Part shown: positions 43,428-53,483 of the stretch, one piece after another | How positions within the stretch are numbered: the stretch's first letter is position 1 | Layout of the letters: every line of letters starts with the position of its first letter | NCBI GenBank assembly: GCA_031429355.1 | Contig: JANOZM010000020.1 | Location: 25,937 to 89,936 of the forward strand | Direction: 5' to 3' | Length of the DNA stretch: 64,000 nucleotides | Origin: JANOZM01 sp031429355 | Lineage (GTDB): Bacteria > Pseudomonadota > Gammaproteobacteria > Burkholderiales > Burkholderiaceae_E | Made by a program: the position numbers and the translations under genes | The notes under the pieces: generated by a model | The model's input: the letters and a program-made list of their open reading frames with translations, nothing else | Told to the model about the DNA's origin: nothing | Database searches by the model: none

Positions 43428-45668
43428 ATGTTAACTCTAATGTCTCCGCCCAATGCTCGGTTGCCTTTGGCGGCACGTCTATCGCGTTTAAAGTCGTTTT
43501 TTCTCACCACTTTTGTTTGCTTAACAATGACCACATTGAATTCGGGCGCAGATGCTCAAACATCCCCAGCCGTTGTCGACCCGTTTGTCTATATGGAAGA
43601 AGTCATGGGCACCCGTGCCTTAGATTGGGTAAAGGCGCAAAATGTTGTATCAAACCAATTGCTTACCGCAACGCCAACCTACAACGCCGACAAAGTGGCG
43701 GTGCTATCGGTTTTAAACAACCGTGATCGCATTCCAGACGTTAAACGGCGCGGAAACTTTTTTTACAATCTTTTGCGCGACGATCAGTACAAAGTAGGTT
43801 TGTGGCGCAGAACGACTTTAGGCGAATACCGTAAAGCCAAACCCCAGTGGGAATCGATCCTCGATTTAGATGCACTTGCCAAAACAGAAAAAGAAAACTG
43901 GGTCTGGGCCGGTGCCAATTGCAATGCATCCAATCATGATCAATGCCTAATTAGCCTGTCACGCGGCGGGGCGGATGCCAATGTTACCCGTGAATTTGAT
44001 TTAAAAACTCGCCAATTTGTAAAAGATGGTTTTGCCTTACCCGAAGCAAAAGCGCAAGTCGATTGGGTTGATGCCAATAATTTGCTAGTAGCGACCGATT
44101 TCGGCGCTGGTAGCTTAACCAAAAGCGGTTATCCACGAATCATTAAACACTGGAAACGTGGTACGCCCTTAGCACAAGCGCGCACTATTTACGAAGGCAC
44201 AGTCGAAGATGTATCGGCGTTTGCGTATGTAGAGCGCGATCCAAAGTACACCCGGGTTTATGTTGGGCGTAGTATCGATTTTTACCGTAGTGAGCAATTT
44301 TTAGTTGACTGGGCCGTTGTACAAAAAAGCGCAGAAACCGCAGGAGCTGCCGACTTTAAATACACAAAAATTCAAGTGCCCGAGGACGCGCGATTTAGCC
44401 CAAGCGGCGAGTGGGTTTATCTTGAGATTAAAAGTGACTTAAAGCACGGCGACAAAACATTTAAGTCGGGCAGTTTATTAGTGTCTCGGTACGACGCGCT
44501 TTTAGCGGGCAAGCCACAATACCAAGCAGTGTTTGAACCTACGCCAACGAGCTCACTATCGGATAGTGGCGCTTTAGACGTTACCAAAAATGCAGTGCTC
44601 TTAACCATTCTCGAGAACGTAACATCGCGCATGGAAGAGTGGCGCTTTGCCAATGGTCAATGGGCTAAACGGAATATTAAAACACCAACACCAGGTTCGT
44701 TGGGTGCTGCCGCTTTGCATGATCGGTTTATGGAAAACGATCCGTTAGCCGATGCTTACACCATGACCTACACCGATTTTTTAACGCCCAATAGCGTGTA
44801 CTTAGGCAAGATTGGCTCGGATGACCGTGAACTACTAAAAAGCAACCCAGTATTTTTTAATAGCGAAGGCATGCGAAGCGAACAACGCTTTGCGGTGTCT
44901 AAAGACGGTACGCGCGTTCCGTATTTTGTGGTGTATCCAAAGGGTTATAAAGCCGGTGGATCTGCGCCGACTCTGTTGTATGGCTATGGGGGCTTTCAAG
45001 TATCAATGGCCCCTTGGTATAGCGGTGGTTGGGGTCGTACGTGGTATGAGCGCGGTGGAATTTTAGTTGTTGCCAACATTCGCGGCGGCGGTGAATATGG
45101 CCCGACTTGGCATCAATCGGCTATCTTGGAAAAAAAGCAACGCAGCTACGATGACTTTATTGCAGTGGCCGAAGACTTAACCAAAAATGGAATTTCGCGC
45201 AAAGAAAAATTGGGCATTATGGGCGGCAGTAATGGTGGCTTACTAGTAGGTGCCGTCATGATGCAACGTCCCGATTTATTTGGTGCAGTGGTATGTAGCG
45301 TGCCGTTACTAGACATGCGCAACTATCACAAATTACTAGCCGGTAATTCTTGGATGGCCGAGTATGGCGATCCAGATAAGCCCGAACAGTGGGCTTACAT
45401 TAGCAAGTACTCGCCCTATCAAAACGTAAAGAGTGGTACAAAATACCCGCGCGTATTTTTTAATACTTCAACCCGCGATGATCGAGTACATCCGGGGCAC
45501 GCTCGTAAAATGGCCGCATTAATGATGAGCCAAAACCGCGGACCCGATCAGGTGTTGTACTACGAAAATATTGAGGGTGGCCACGGTGGTGCTGCTAACA
45601 ACGAACAACGCGCAAATTTAACCGCTTTAGAAATGGCATTTTTATGGGATACCTTGGGTAAAAATTAA
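43428..45668 (+). CDS. Prolyl oligopeptidase family serine peptidase (S9A)
   Basis: 746 residues with a signal peptide (hydrophobic FFLTTFVCLTMTT, cleavage near SGADAQ). An N-terminal beta-propeller precedes the C-terminal hydrolase. The nucleophile is in GIMGGSNGGLLVG, the acid in NTSTRDDRVHPGHA and the His in IEGGHGGA, completing the Ser-Asp-His triad. It cleaves short peptides after proline, here in the periplasm. It is divergent from ilvA with only 28 bases between starts and abuts the transporter gene. Confidence 0.94.
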   Translation: MLTLMSPPNARLPLAARLSRLKSFFLTTFVCLTMTTLNSGADAQTSPAVVDPFVYMEEVMGTRALDWVKAQNVVSNQLLTATPTYNADKVAVLSVLNNRDRIPDVKRRGNFFYNLLRDDQYKVGLWRRTTLGEYRKAKPQWESILDLDALAKTEKENWVWAGANCNASNHDQCLISLSRGGADANVTREFDLKTRQFVKDGFALPEAKAQVDWVDANNLLVATDFGAGSLTKSGYPRIIKHWKRGTPLAQARTIYEGTVEDVSAFAYVERDPKYTRVYVGRSIDFYRSEQFLVDWAVVQKSAETAGAADFKYTKIQVPEDARFSPSGEWVYLEIKSDLKHGDKTFKSGSLLVSRYDALLAGKPQYQAVFEPTPTSSLSDSGALDVTKNAVLLTILENVTSRMEEWRFANGQWAKRNIKTPTPGSLGAAALHDRFMENDPLADAYTMTYTDFLTPNSVYLGKIGSDDRELLKSNPVFFNSEGMRSEQRFAVSKDGTRVPYFVVYPKGYKAGGSAPTLLYGYGGFQVSMAPWYSGGWGRTWYERGGILVVANIRGGGEYGPTWHQSAILEKKQRSYDDFIAVAEDLTKNGISRKEKLGIMGGSNGGLLVGAVMMQRPDLFGAVVCSVPLLDMRNYHKLLAGNSWMAEYGDPDKPEQWAYISKYSPYQNVKSGTKYPRVFFNTSTRDDRVHPGHARKMAALMMSQNRGPDQVLYYENIEGGHGGAANNEQRANLTALEMAFLWDTLGKN

Positions 45669-46985
45669 ATGAACGCAACTGGCATCTCACTGGGTCCAAT
45701 CCCCTTAGACTTTATTTTGTTTGCCTGCATCTTGTTAGGCATCGCTTTGTTTCACGGCAAGACACTGCAAATTGCAGTGGTCGGTTTAATTATTGTTGTA
45801 CTTTATAAGCTCGGTTTCACAGGCTTTAAAGACGGCCCCGGTATTGCTGGGCTAGTGGCACACTTAAAGCATGAGTGGATCATCATCGCTAACCTGCTCG
45901 GATTGTTGTTAGGTTTCGCATTGTTGTCTAAGCACTTTGAAGACAGTGGCCTGCCGCAAAAATTACCCGATGTTTTGCCAGACGGTCGGCTCGGCGCGTT
46001 TGTATTGTTGGTGATTGTGTTTGTGATGTCGGCCTTTTTGGACAACATTGCAGCCGCACTGATCGGCGGTGCGATGGCTAAGGTAGTTTTCAAAAGCAAA
46101 TTACACATTGGTTATTTGGCAGCTATTGTGGCCGCATCCAATGGTGGTGGTTCTGGCTCGGTAGTTGGTGATACAACGACGACGATGATGTGGATCGACG
46201 GCGTTGCGCCGCGTCAGGTGTTTGATGCTTACATCGCTGCTGTAACCGCTTTATTGTTTTTTGGCTACTTCGCTGCGGGTCAGCAACATCGCCATAATCC
46301 AATCATGAAAGACGCGCCTACTGGTGCTGTTATCGATTGGGGGCGCATTGGCGTCTGTGTCTTCATTCTGTTGGTGGCGGTTGCCGCAAACGTTATTTGC
46401 AATTTAAAGTTTCCAACCGTGCTCGAACACTTTCCGGTTATTGGTACAGCCGTTTGGGTTGCCATTTTATTAACGGCCTTGTTCCGTAAACCCGACTGGA
46501 AACTATTGCCCGATGCGTTTAAGGGTTCCGTATTTTTGTTGTCCTTAGTGGTCATCGCCTCGTTAATGCCGGTAGAAAAATTACCACCAGCCTCTTGGCC
46601 AACAACTTTAGGGCTGGGTTTCGTTTCGGCTGTATTCGATAACATTCCACTAACCGCATTGGCCTTAAAACAAGGTGGTTACGATTGGGGTATGTTGGCC
46701 TTTGCAGTTGGCTTTGGTGGATCGATGATTTGGTTTGGTTCGTCAGCTGGTGTGGCCCTTGCTAATACTTTTCCCGAGGCGCGTTCAGTTGGCGCTTGGC
46801 TTAAAGGTGGCTGGCATATTGCGGTTGCCTACGTGCTTGGGTTTGGTGTGATGTTGATGCTTTCGGGCTGGCACCCCGAGCCACGCGCTAAAGATCTGAA
46901 AAAGCTATCACCAAAAGCAACGCCAGCTGCGTCAATCACAGCGCCCTCGGTGGCCGTTGTCGCCCCACCTACCGCTTTAAAATAG
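45669..46985 (+). CDS. Ion-transporter-superfamily permease (citrate/Na+-antiporter-like)
   Basis: 438 residues with about 11-12 membrane helices. Two pseudo-symmetric halves each carry a conserved Asp-Asn element, FLDNIAAALIGGAMA near residue 123 and VFDNIPLTALAL near residue 320. A glycine-serine loop (SNGGGSGSVVGDTTTT) near 161 is typical of IT-superfamily transporters such as NhaD, ArsB and CitM. The ion or acid transported is not determinable. The C-terminal tail is Ala-Pro-rich. It starts immediately after the peptidase stop and ends five bases before argG. Confidence 0.85.
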   Translation: MNATGISLGPIPLDFILFACILLGIALFHGKTLQIAVVGLIIVVLYKLGFTGFKDGPGIAGLVAHLKHEWIIIANLLGLLLGFALLSKHFEDSGLPQKLPDVLPDGRLGAFVLLVIVFVMSAFLDNIAAALIGGAMAKVVFKSKLHIGYLAAIVAASNGGGSGSVVGDTTTTMMWIDGVAPRQVFDAYIAAVTALLFFGYFAAGQQHRHNPIMKDAPTGAVIDWGRIGVCVFILLVAVAANVICNLKFPTVLEHFPVIGTAVWVAILLTALFRKPDWKLLPDAFKGSVFLLSLVVIASLMPVEKLPPASWPTTLGLGFVSAVFDNIPLTALALKQGGYDWGMLAFAVGFGGSMIWFGSSAGVALANTFPEARSVGAWLKGGWHIAVAYVLGFGVMLMLSGWHPEPRAKDLKKLSPKATPAASITAPSVAVVAPPTALK

Positions 46986-46989
46986 AGCA

Positions 46990-48315
46990 ATGAGCAAAAT
47001 ACTACTTTCCCTTCCGCGCGGTGAACGCGTTGGCATCGCTTTTTCTGGCGGTTTAGACACTTCAGCAGCTATTGCGTGGATGCGGAACAAGGGTGCAATT
47101 CCCTACGCCTACACTGCAAACTTAGCGCAACCCGATGAAGCCGATTACAACGACATTCCGCGCAAAGCAAAAGTGTATGGTGCCGAAAACGCACGGCTAA
47201 TCGATTGCCGCGAAGCGTTGGTTCACGAAGGTTTAGTAGCCTTGCAGTGTGGTGCATTTCATATCTCTAGTGCGGGTAAAACCTACTTCAACACCACGCC
47301 CCTAGGTCGTGCTGTAACCGGCACTATGCTGGTTAAAGCGATGCAAGAAGACAAGGTTAATATTTGGGGCGATGGCTCGACGTATAAGGGCAATGACATC
47401 GAACGCTTTTATCGTTACGGTTTAATGGCTAACCCAGGTTTAAAAATTTATAAGCCGTGGCTAGACCGCGATTTCGTTGGTGAATTAGGTGGCCGTAAAG
47501 AAATGAGTCAGTGGTTAACCGATAACGGTTTTCCATACAAAATGAGTAAAGAAAAAGCTTACTCGACCGACTCTAATATTTGGGGCGCAACCCACGAAGC
47601 CAAAGACCTTGAGTTTCTAACCAAGGGCTTACGCATCGTCGAACCTATCATGAGCGTCAAGCATTGGGATAGTTCGGTAGTCATTGCGCCCGAAGAAGTA
47701 CGCGTGCAATTTGAAAACGGTTTTCCAGTAGCGCTCAATGGGCAAAGCTTTGCCAGCAAAGTCGACCTCGTGTTAGAAGCCAATAAAATTGGTGGCCGTC
47801 ATGGCTTGGGTATTTCCGATCAAATCGAAAACCGAATTATCGAAGCCAAGAGCCGTGGCATTTACGAAGGCCCCGGCATGGCCTTGCTACACATCGCTTA
47901 CGAGCGTTTGGTAGCGGGCATACATAACGAAGGCACCATCGATAACTATCGCACCATGGGCCGCAAATTAGGCCGCTTGTTGTACGAGGGCCGTTGGTTC
48001 GATCCGCAAAGTTTAATGTTGCGCGATATGCTGCAAAAATGGGTGGGCTCGGCAGTTACCGGCGAAGTCGCCATCGAATTGCGCCGCGGTGACGACTACA
48101 CGATTTTAGAAACTTCTGGCCCGCACTTAACTTACCATCCCGAGCGTTTGTCGATGGAACGCGTAGAAGAAGAAGCGTTTTCGCCAGTCGATCGCATTGG
48201 GCAACTGCAATTGCGTAATTTAGACATTCTCGATTCACGCGAAAAGCTAGGTGTGTACCAAAAGTCTGGTGCGATTCCGGCGGGGACTAATGTTGCGGGG
48301 TTGTTGGACGAGTAA
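46990..48315 (+). CDS. argG: Argininosuccinate synthase
   Basis: 441 residues, the length of the E. coli-type (longer) enzyme. The ATP-pyrophosphatase P-loop VGIAFSGGLDTSAAIAW is at residues 14-30. Citrulline and aspartate-binding segments TYFNTTPLGRAVTGTM and STYKGNDIERFYRYG are also present. It joins citrulline and aspartate using ATP in arginine synthesis. It follows the transporter gene closely and probably belongs to the same transcript, but nothing suggests a shared role. Confidence 0.97.
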   Translation: MSKILLSLPRGERVGIAFSGGLDTSAAIAWMRNKGAIPYAYTANLAQPDEADYNDIPRKAKVYGAENARLIDCREALVHEGLVALQCGAFHISSAGKTYFNTTPLGRAVTGTMLVKAMQEDKVNIWGDGSTYKGNDIERFYRYGLMANPGLKIYKPWLDRDFVGELGGRKEMSQWLTDNGFPYKMSKEKAYSTDSNIWGATHEAKDLEFLTKGLRIVEPIMSVKHWDSSVVIAPEEVRVQFENGFPVALNGQSFASKVDLVLEANKIGGRHGLGISDQIENRIIEAKSRGIYEGPGMALLHIAYERLVAGIHNEGTIDNYRTMGRKLGRLLYEGRWFDPQSLMLRDMLQKWVGSAVTGEVAIELRRGDDYTILETSGPHLTYHPERLSMERVEEEAFSPVDRIGQLQLRNLDILDSREKLGVYQKSGAIPAGTNVAGLLDE

Positions 48316-48322
48316 ACGAGTT

Positions 48323-51300
48323 TTAAACATGCCAACGCAAATCCAAGGTGTGCGGAAACCGCGGATTGCGCGCTTCTGGTTTTAATTCAATTTTGCCGGG
48401 CGTGTGTCCGTGCCCAACAAATCTTGTAAAGCGTCGTGCCTCGGCGGCGTTTGCATTGACAGGATAGTCTTCGTAATTTCTGCCGCCCGGATGACTGACG
48501 TGATAAGTGCACCCACCCAAGGCCCGGTTGTTCCAAGTATCGACAACATCAAACACTAAAGGTGCTTGAATACCAATGGTGGGGTGCAATGCTGTAGGCG
48601 GCGCCCATGCTCTAAAACGCACACCTGCAACGGCTTCGCCAGGGACCCCTGTAAAGTGCAAAGGTAGGGGCCTGCCATTACAAGTAACTACATGTCGACT
48701 CGCCGTCAGTCCGCGCACACGAACTTGCATGCGTTCTACGGATGAGTCTACATAGCGTGAAGTCCCTCCACGGCTGACCTCTTCACCCATCACATGCCAT
48801 GGTTCGATGGCTTGGCGCAATTCAATTTCAATGCCATCGTAAACGACAGTGCCATAACGAGGGTAACGAAACTCTAAAAACGGATCGAACCAATCTTCAG
48901 AAAATTCATAGCCACTGTTGTTAAGGTCGCGAGCGACATCGCGAATATCTTTTTCAACAAAATAAGGCAACATCCATTGATCATGCAGTTGCGTACCCCA
49001 ATGAATTAAGGGGGCGCGGTACGGCGTTTGCCAAAAGCGCGCTACTAAGGTGCGTACCAATAGCGTTTGCATCAAACTCATTTGCGCGTGTGGCGGCATT
49101 TCGAAGGCGCGAAACTCAACAATACCTAAGCGGCCGGTTGGTCCATCGGGTGAATACAATTTATCAATTGAAAATTCACTGCGATGTGTGTTGCCGGTTA
49201 AATCGACCAAAATATTTCTTAGTAGTCGATCAACAATCCATGGGCGCTCGCTTAATTTTGCTTTGGGCAAAGCACTATCCATTTGTTGAAACGCGATCTC
49301 TAGTTCGTATAAGTTGTCATCACGGGCTTCATCCACGCGCGGCGCTTGGCTAGTCGGTCCAATAAAAGCACCAGAGAACAAATACGATAATGAGGGATGG
49401 TTTTGCCAATACGTAATTAGGCTGCGCAACACATCGGGGCGTCGCAACATCGGACTATCAGTAGGCGTTTTACCACCCAAAGTGACATGGTTACCGCCAC
49501 CAGTTCCGGTATGTCGGCCATCGAGCATAAACTTTTCGGTCCCCAACCTATTAAGGCGTGCGAGTTCATACAAGTTGGTTGTGTTTTGACTAATCTCTTG
49601 CCAATTGGCAGCGGGGTGAATATTGACTTCAATGACACCAGGATCAGGTGTAACACTCATCGAGCGCAATCGAACATCGCTTGGGGGAGGGTAGCCCTCT
49701 AGCCGAACACGCTGCTTTAATTGGCTAGCTGTTTCCTCAATTGCAGCGATCAATGCCAAGCTGTCTTCTAAGCGAGTAAATGGTGGCATGAACACATGTA
49801 GTCGACCATCGCGGACCTCGATAGCACAGGCCGTATGAATGACTTCGCGCGCTTCAGTTGGTTCTTTTAAAACTTGTGCTTTGCTTTTTTTCGAATTAAT
49901 TTTTTCGTCCCGAGTAGCCTTTTTCTCTTTGGCTAATTCGGGGACAGGTGCAAACGGATCTATCGTAAATTCAGGCTCAATGTCCTTGGGCAACACCCAA
50001 GGTAACGAGGCCAGCGGAAGCCGTAGACCCATCGGTGAGTCACCTGCAATCAAATACAAATGTTCACGTCGCAATGGCCATTTGCTGGTTCGCCAAAGTT
50101 GGCTTGCCTCTGCGGTAGGTTTTATCGGAATTACGTAACCAACTATAGTGCCCAAGCCTTGCTGTAACAAACGCGCTAGGCGCATGCGCTCGGCAGAGTC
50201 TTTTAGTTGCGCTTTTGTTGGATCGACATTGTTGGGCAAACGCTCTTCGGTTAGGACATGCTGCAGCACGTCTTCATAGGCTGCAATAATGCAAGCTTCT
50301 GGTAGGCCTAATTGTTGGACCAAGCACTTGGCAAACAACACGGCATGTTGGTGATTAGACGCCTGCTTAAGGATGGGTGAAACAAGGGTGGGTGTAGCGT
50401 CATCACTATCGAGCCACTGCTGATCGCGCCAAATAGGTTCGCCATCACGTCGCCAAAAAATATTTAAAGCCCAGCGCGGCAAAGGTTCACCCGGATACCA
50501 TTTTCCTTGCCCGTAATGCATCAAACCGTTGGGCGCATATTGTTGCTTCAGTTTGTTTGCCAGCGTACCGGCTAATTCACGTTTCATCGCACCGTGGGCT
50601 TCAATGTTCCATTGCGGCGACTCCATATCGTCAATCGATACAAATGTTGGTTCACCGCCTTGCGTAAGGCGCACGTCGTTGGCTTGCAATTGCGCCTCAA
50701 CTTTGTGACCCAGCGCATCAATCGCAGCCCATTGCGTATCGCTATAGGGCTTGGTAACCCGGGGATCTTCGTGGACCCGAGTGATGGTCATTTCATGATA
50801 AAAATTGACCTTTGCGGGGTCTGCCATTCCGGATACGGGCGCGGCCGAGCCGGGCATTGCAGTACACGCTAACGGGATGTGTCCTTCGCCGGCAAATAGC
50901 CCCGAAGTAGGGTCCAATCCTAACCATCCTGCGCCCGGAACATACACTTCGGCCCAAGCGTGTAAATCGGTAAAGTCGACGGTTGTTCCTGATGGACCGT
51001 CCAAGGCTTTGACATCGGCAACCAGCTGAATTAAGTAGCCCGACACAAACCGAGCGGCCAGTCCAAAGTGACGAAGAATATGTACCAACAACCAGCCGCT
51101 GTCTCGACAGGAACCGCGCGCAAAGCCCAGAGTTTCCTCGGGCGTTTGCACACCGGGCTCCATGCGTAACAAATAACTAATGTCGTTTTGCACGCGTTGG
51201 TTTAAGAAAACCAAAAAGTCTGCGATAGGTTTAGGCTCTTTGCCCAAGTCCGTACGTGCCTTAGTTAGCCAAGTGCTTAATAACGGACCAGCCGGCTCTG

Positions 51301-51658
51301 TTTGCAAGTAGGCAGTAAGCTCGTATGCGGTTTGCGAATCGTATGCAAACGGATAATGCTCTGCATATTTTTCAACAAAAAAATCGAATGGATTGATAAC
51401 GGTAAGATCAGCCAACAAATCGACCGTAAAGCTTAAGCGTTGAGTCGGCTTTGGAAACACCAAGCGCCCAATGTAATTTCCGTAAGGGTCCTGCTGCCAG
51501 TTTACAAAATGCTCGGCTGGTTCGACAGTGAGCGAAAAAGCACTAACAGGGGTACGCGAATGTTGTGCCGGACGTAACCGAACTTGGTGAGGGGATAAAT
51601 TGACAGGCCGGTCGTACTCGTAAACGGTTTTATGATGAAGCGCGACGCGAATGGCCAT
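48323..51658 (-). CDS. Transglutaminase-like/DUF2126 giant protein
   Basis: 1111 residues. The N-terminal ~290 residues are a transglutaminase-like cysteine-peptidase fold with the triad in FARGSCRDSGWLL (Cys), DLHAWAEVYVPG (His) and WLGLDPTSG (Asp). The remainder is the large DUF2126 domain (for example KFMLDGRHTGTGGGNHVTLG, in the style of an ATP-grasp or glutamine-synthetase-like peptide ligase). In Proteobacteria such proteins sit in conserved clusters with alpha-E and circularly permuted ATP-grasp proteins; those neighbours are absent here. It is convergent with argG, eight bases away. Biochemical role unknown. Confidence 0.88.
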   Translation of the reverse strand: MAIRVALHHKTVYEYDRPVNLSPHQVRLRPAQHSRTPVSAFSLTVEPAEHFVNWQQDPYGNYIGRLVFPKPTQRLSFTVDLLADLTVINPFDFFVEKYAEHYPFAYDSQTAYELTAYLQTEPAGPLLSTWLTKARTDLGKEPKPIADFLVFLNQRVQNDISYLLRMEPGVQTPEETLGFARGSCRDSGWLLVHILRHFGLAARFVSGYLIQLVADVKALDGPSGTTVDFTDLHAWAEVYVPGAGWLGLDPTSGLFAGEGHIPLACTAMPGSAAPVSGMADPAKVNFYHEMTITRVHEDPRVTKPYSDTQWAAIDALGHKVEAQLQANDVRLTQGGEPTFVSIDDMESPQWNIEAHGAMKRELAGTLANKLKQQYAPNGLMHYGQGKWYPGEPLPRWALNIFWRRDGEPIWRDQQWLDSDDATPTLVSPILKQASNHQHAVLFAKCLVQQLGLPEACIIAAYEDVLQHVLTEERLPNNVDPTKAQLKDSAERMRLARLLQQGLGTIVGYVIPIKPTAEASQLWRTSKWPLRREHLYLIAGDSPMGLRLPLASLPWVLPKDIEPEFTIDPFAPVPELAKEKKATRDEKINSKKSKAQVLKEPTEAREVIHTACAIEVRDGRLHVFMPPFTRLEDSLALIAAIEETASQLKQRVRLEGYPPPSDVRLRSMSVTPDPGVIEVNIHPAANWQEISQNTTNLYELARLNRLGTEKFMLDGRHTGTGGGNHVTLGGKTPTDSPMLRRPDVLRSLITYWQNHPSLSYLFSGAFIGPTSQAPRVDEARDDNLYELEIAFQQMDSALPKAKLSERPWIVDRLLRNILVDLTGNTHRSEFSIDKLYSPDGPTGRLGIVEFRAFEMPPHAQMSLMQTLLVRTLVARFWQTPYRAPLIHWGTQLHDQWMLPYFVEKDIRDVARDLNNSGYEFSEDWFDPFLEFRYPRYGTVVYDGIEIELRQAIEPWHVMGEEVSRGGTSRYVDSSVERMQVRVRGLTASRHVVTCNGRPLPLHFTGVPGEAVAGVRFRAWAPPTALHPTIGIQAPLVFDVVDTWNNRALGGCTYHVSHPGGRNYEDYPVNANAAEARRFTRFVGHGHTPGKIELKPEARNPRFPHTLDLRWHV

Positions 51659-51745
51659 GTAGCAAGATCCTTTGTTTCAAGACGTAGTTTTAGCTACTGT
51701 ACATGAAGCTGGTTAAGACCTTGTTGAATTAATTGGATCAGCGAT

Positions 51746-52078
51746 TTAAATGTGAGCAGCCTCTTGAAGCACTTCACTGGCCCACTGGTTTAAACTTTTT
51801 CCTGATGCTTGTGCCGCTATCAACGCAGCGCCGTGAATTTCTGGCGATACTCGCAGCATCAACTTACCCGATGCTGGCTTTTCGGGTTTGACGCCTTGTT
51901 CTTTGCAATCAGCAAGAAACTCATCTACGGCACCGACAAAAGCTTGCCTCAACTCGACGACGGTTTCACCATGAAAACTAATCATGGTGCGCATCCCAAG
52001 CAAACGGCCAACAAAAATGTTGTCTCGTTCGTCAAACTCTATTTTTGCTGTGTATCCGTTGTAATTCATTGCATTCAT
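51746..52078 (-). CDS. hicB: HicB-type antitoxin
   Basis: 110 residues. The N-terminal degenerate RNase-H-like HicB domain (YNGYTAKIEFDERDNIFVGR, ISFHGETVVELRQAF) is followed by an Arc/CopG ribbon-helix-helix tail (KLMLRVSPEIHGAALIAAQ) that binds the operator. It overlaps the toxin gene stop by four bases. It blocks HicA and autoregulates the pair. Confidence 0.92.
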   Translation of the reverse strand: MNAMNYNGYTAKIEFDERDNIFVGRLLGMRTMISFHGETVVELRQAFVGAVDEFLADCKEQGVKPEKPASGKLMLRVSPEIHGAALIAAQASGKSLNQWASEVLQEAAHI

Positions 52079-52329
52079 GGTTTTATTCCTACGCGCTCAA
52101 AAAGAGCTCTCATTTCTTCAACTTGATACCGCTTCGCTTCCTTACCGGGGTGAGGTCGGTGGCAATGCATTTGTTCACCTTGCAAAGTAATTTTCACCCT
52201 AGATCCCTCGCGTTCAGTGACATCGCCGCCATTGGCTTTGACCAGCGCCTCAAACTCAGAAAAGATGAAGGAAGCCGATGTTGGCTTAGTAAAGATTGCT
52301 ATTAAGGCTTTTTTATTTTTTGAATTCAA
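52075..52329 (-). CDS. hicA: HicA-type mRNA interferase toxin
   Basis: About 84 residues from a TTG at 52329. There is no ATG near the expected start; upstream in-frame ATGs lie inside or beyond the operator palindrome. The double-stranded-RNA-binding-like HicA fold is recognisable: FSEFEALVKANGGDVTEREG, SRVKITLQGEQMHCHRPHPG (with the catalytic-type His in the HCHRPH stretch) and YQVEEMRALFERVGI. It cleaves mRNA during stress. Order hicA-hicB is normal. Confidence 0.85.
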   Translation of the reverse strand: MNSKNKKALIAIFTKPTSASFIFSEFEALVKANGGDVTEREGSRVKITLQGEQMHCHRPHPGKEAKRYQVEEMRALFERVGIKP

Positions 52330-52352
52330 GATTGTTTGATGATAGCATAAAG

Positions 52353-52383
52353 TGCAATCATAAGCAAGCATAAAATGATTGCA
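52353..52383. promoter_or_regulatory. Operator palindrome of hicAB
   Basis: TGCAATCAT and ATGATTGCA, perfect 9-base arms around a 13-base AT-rich centre, 24 bases upstream of the hicA start. Spacing fits a ribbon-helix-helix (HicB) operator overlapping the promoter. Confidence 0.68.
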
Positions 52384-52497
52384 TTTAGGGTGCAGTAGTT
52401 TGTGATGAATGCTCAAACTTGATCTAACAATGGCCTCAATTTCAAACGAAGGCCTGTCAGAACAAGTCAGAACTAATACTGCTTAAATGAACCATAA

Positions 52498-53049
52498 TTA
52501 CGCTGCGTTATCAAACGCCATTTTGATCCAAGCAATGACTTCCTTATCAATTTCGGTAATGGCAGAAAGATTGATTTTGTGTGAGCAAATACCATTTGGT
52601 TTTTCAGCTTCTAACTTGCCTTTTGGTTCGACGCCTTTTAAATTAAAACCAATTTCGAAACGTGTTTTTGATGCGGGATTTAAGATAACGAATTGCTTTT
52701 TCCGCTTCAAGCTGACGTAAGTCTTTTTTGGCGCAATTTCGAAGTCGCCACCAAATTTCGTAATTTCGGCGATGAGTTTTTCGTAGTAGGGTTTTAGATG
52801 CTCTTTGCCGGAATATTGACTTTCAATTAAATCATCTGTATCGGTTGCCGAAGCTGCGTCGGACGCCAATACTTTCAGTGCGATTTCGGATGCATAGCCG
52901 TGAGTAACCTGATGTTCTTCTTTCAAAAACTTAACAATTTCACCGTGCTTAACAAAATTTTTCTTGGCAATTATTTTTTTCCACTCGTCTAACGAATGGC
53001 CGGTTTTTTCTTTCAAATTTTCAATCATTGTTGATGTAGCTTTGTCCAT
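52498..53049 (-). CDS. DUF4287-DUF5655 protein
   Basis: 183 residues. The N-terminal DUF4287 domain (about 1-60: ENLKEKTGHSLDEWKKIIAK, HGEIVKFLKEEHQVTHGYA) is joined to a C-terminal DUF5655 domain (about 80-180: AEITKFGGDFEIAPKKTYVS, LKRKKQFVILNP). The fusion is frequent in bacteria but has no known activity; DUF5655 resembles small DNA- or lipid-handling folds only loosely. Stands alone between HicAB and a gene-free stretch. Confidence 0.88.
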   Translation of the reverse strand: MDKATSTMIENLKEKTGHSLDEWKKIIAKKNFVKHGEIVKFLKEEHQVTHGYASEIALKVLASDAASATDTDDLIESQYSGKEHLKPYYEKLIAEITKFGGDFEIAPKKTYVSLKRKKQFVILNPASKTRFEIGFNLKGVEPKGKLEAEKPNGICSHKINLSAITEIDKEVIAWIKMAFDNAA

Positions 53050-53483
53050 GATGTTTAGTCCTTTAATTTGCGATGTTTGAGTGAGTTTTTAAATTGATGC
53101 TTTGTTTGCGACAGATGTAACTTTACGCAGCGGCTTTACATTGCACAATTGATGTAATGCTTATTAAACTGCAAATAAAAAGTTTGTAATGCGAGTGTTG
53201 TTGAAAGCGCCTGTTTAGAAGTTCTGAAAGCGCAGCGCGGCGCCATTCGGCCGTTGCTCAACTAAAATAAGGCGAAGGAAAAAACGATAAATCGTTGATT
53301 GAAAAAAGCGTTCGCGGCTTAGTAAAAGTCCATTGCGCGAATGCCAACGTACCGAGGAAAGGCGAACCCGTTTTCTCGACAATAACGACCTGACATTCGT
53401 CGGTTAACACGTGAATTCGTTTCTTTATCGAAAGCATCGCACTGAGCAAAACGAACAAAGGGCGGATTAAACACACCTCAAAA
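53050..53483. other. Gene-free stretch
   Basis: 434 bases without a convincing gene. A 72-codon frame on the minus strand (53258-53476) lacks family motifs and a ribosome-binding site. Small inverted repeats occur (for example AACGATAAATCGTT near 53284) but no attC-type ends. Probably old junction material at the left border of the cassette region. Confidence 0.55.

Noticed and set aside
43400..43534. N-terminal extension of ilvA
   Set aside because: It overlaps the divergent peptidase gene's signal peptide and adds residues that the family lacks.
53258..53476. Small minus-strand open frame
   Set aside because: No ribosome-binding site, no motif, and composition like non-coding DNA.
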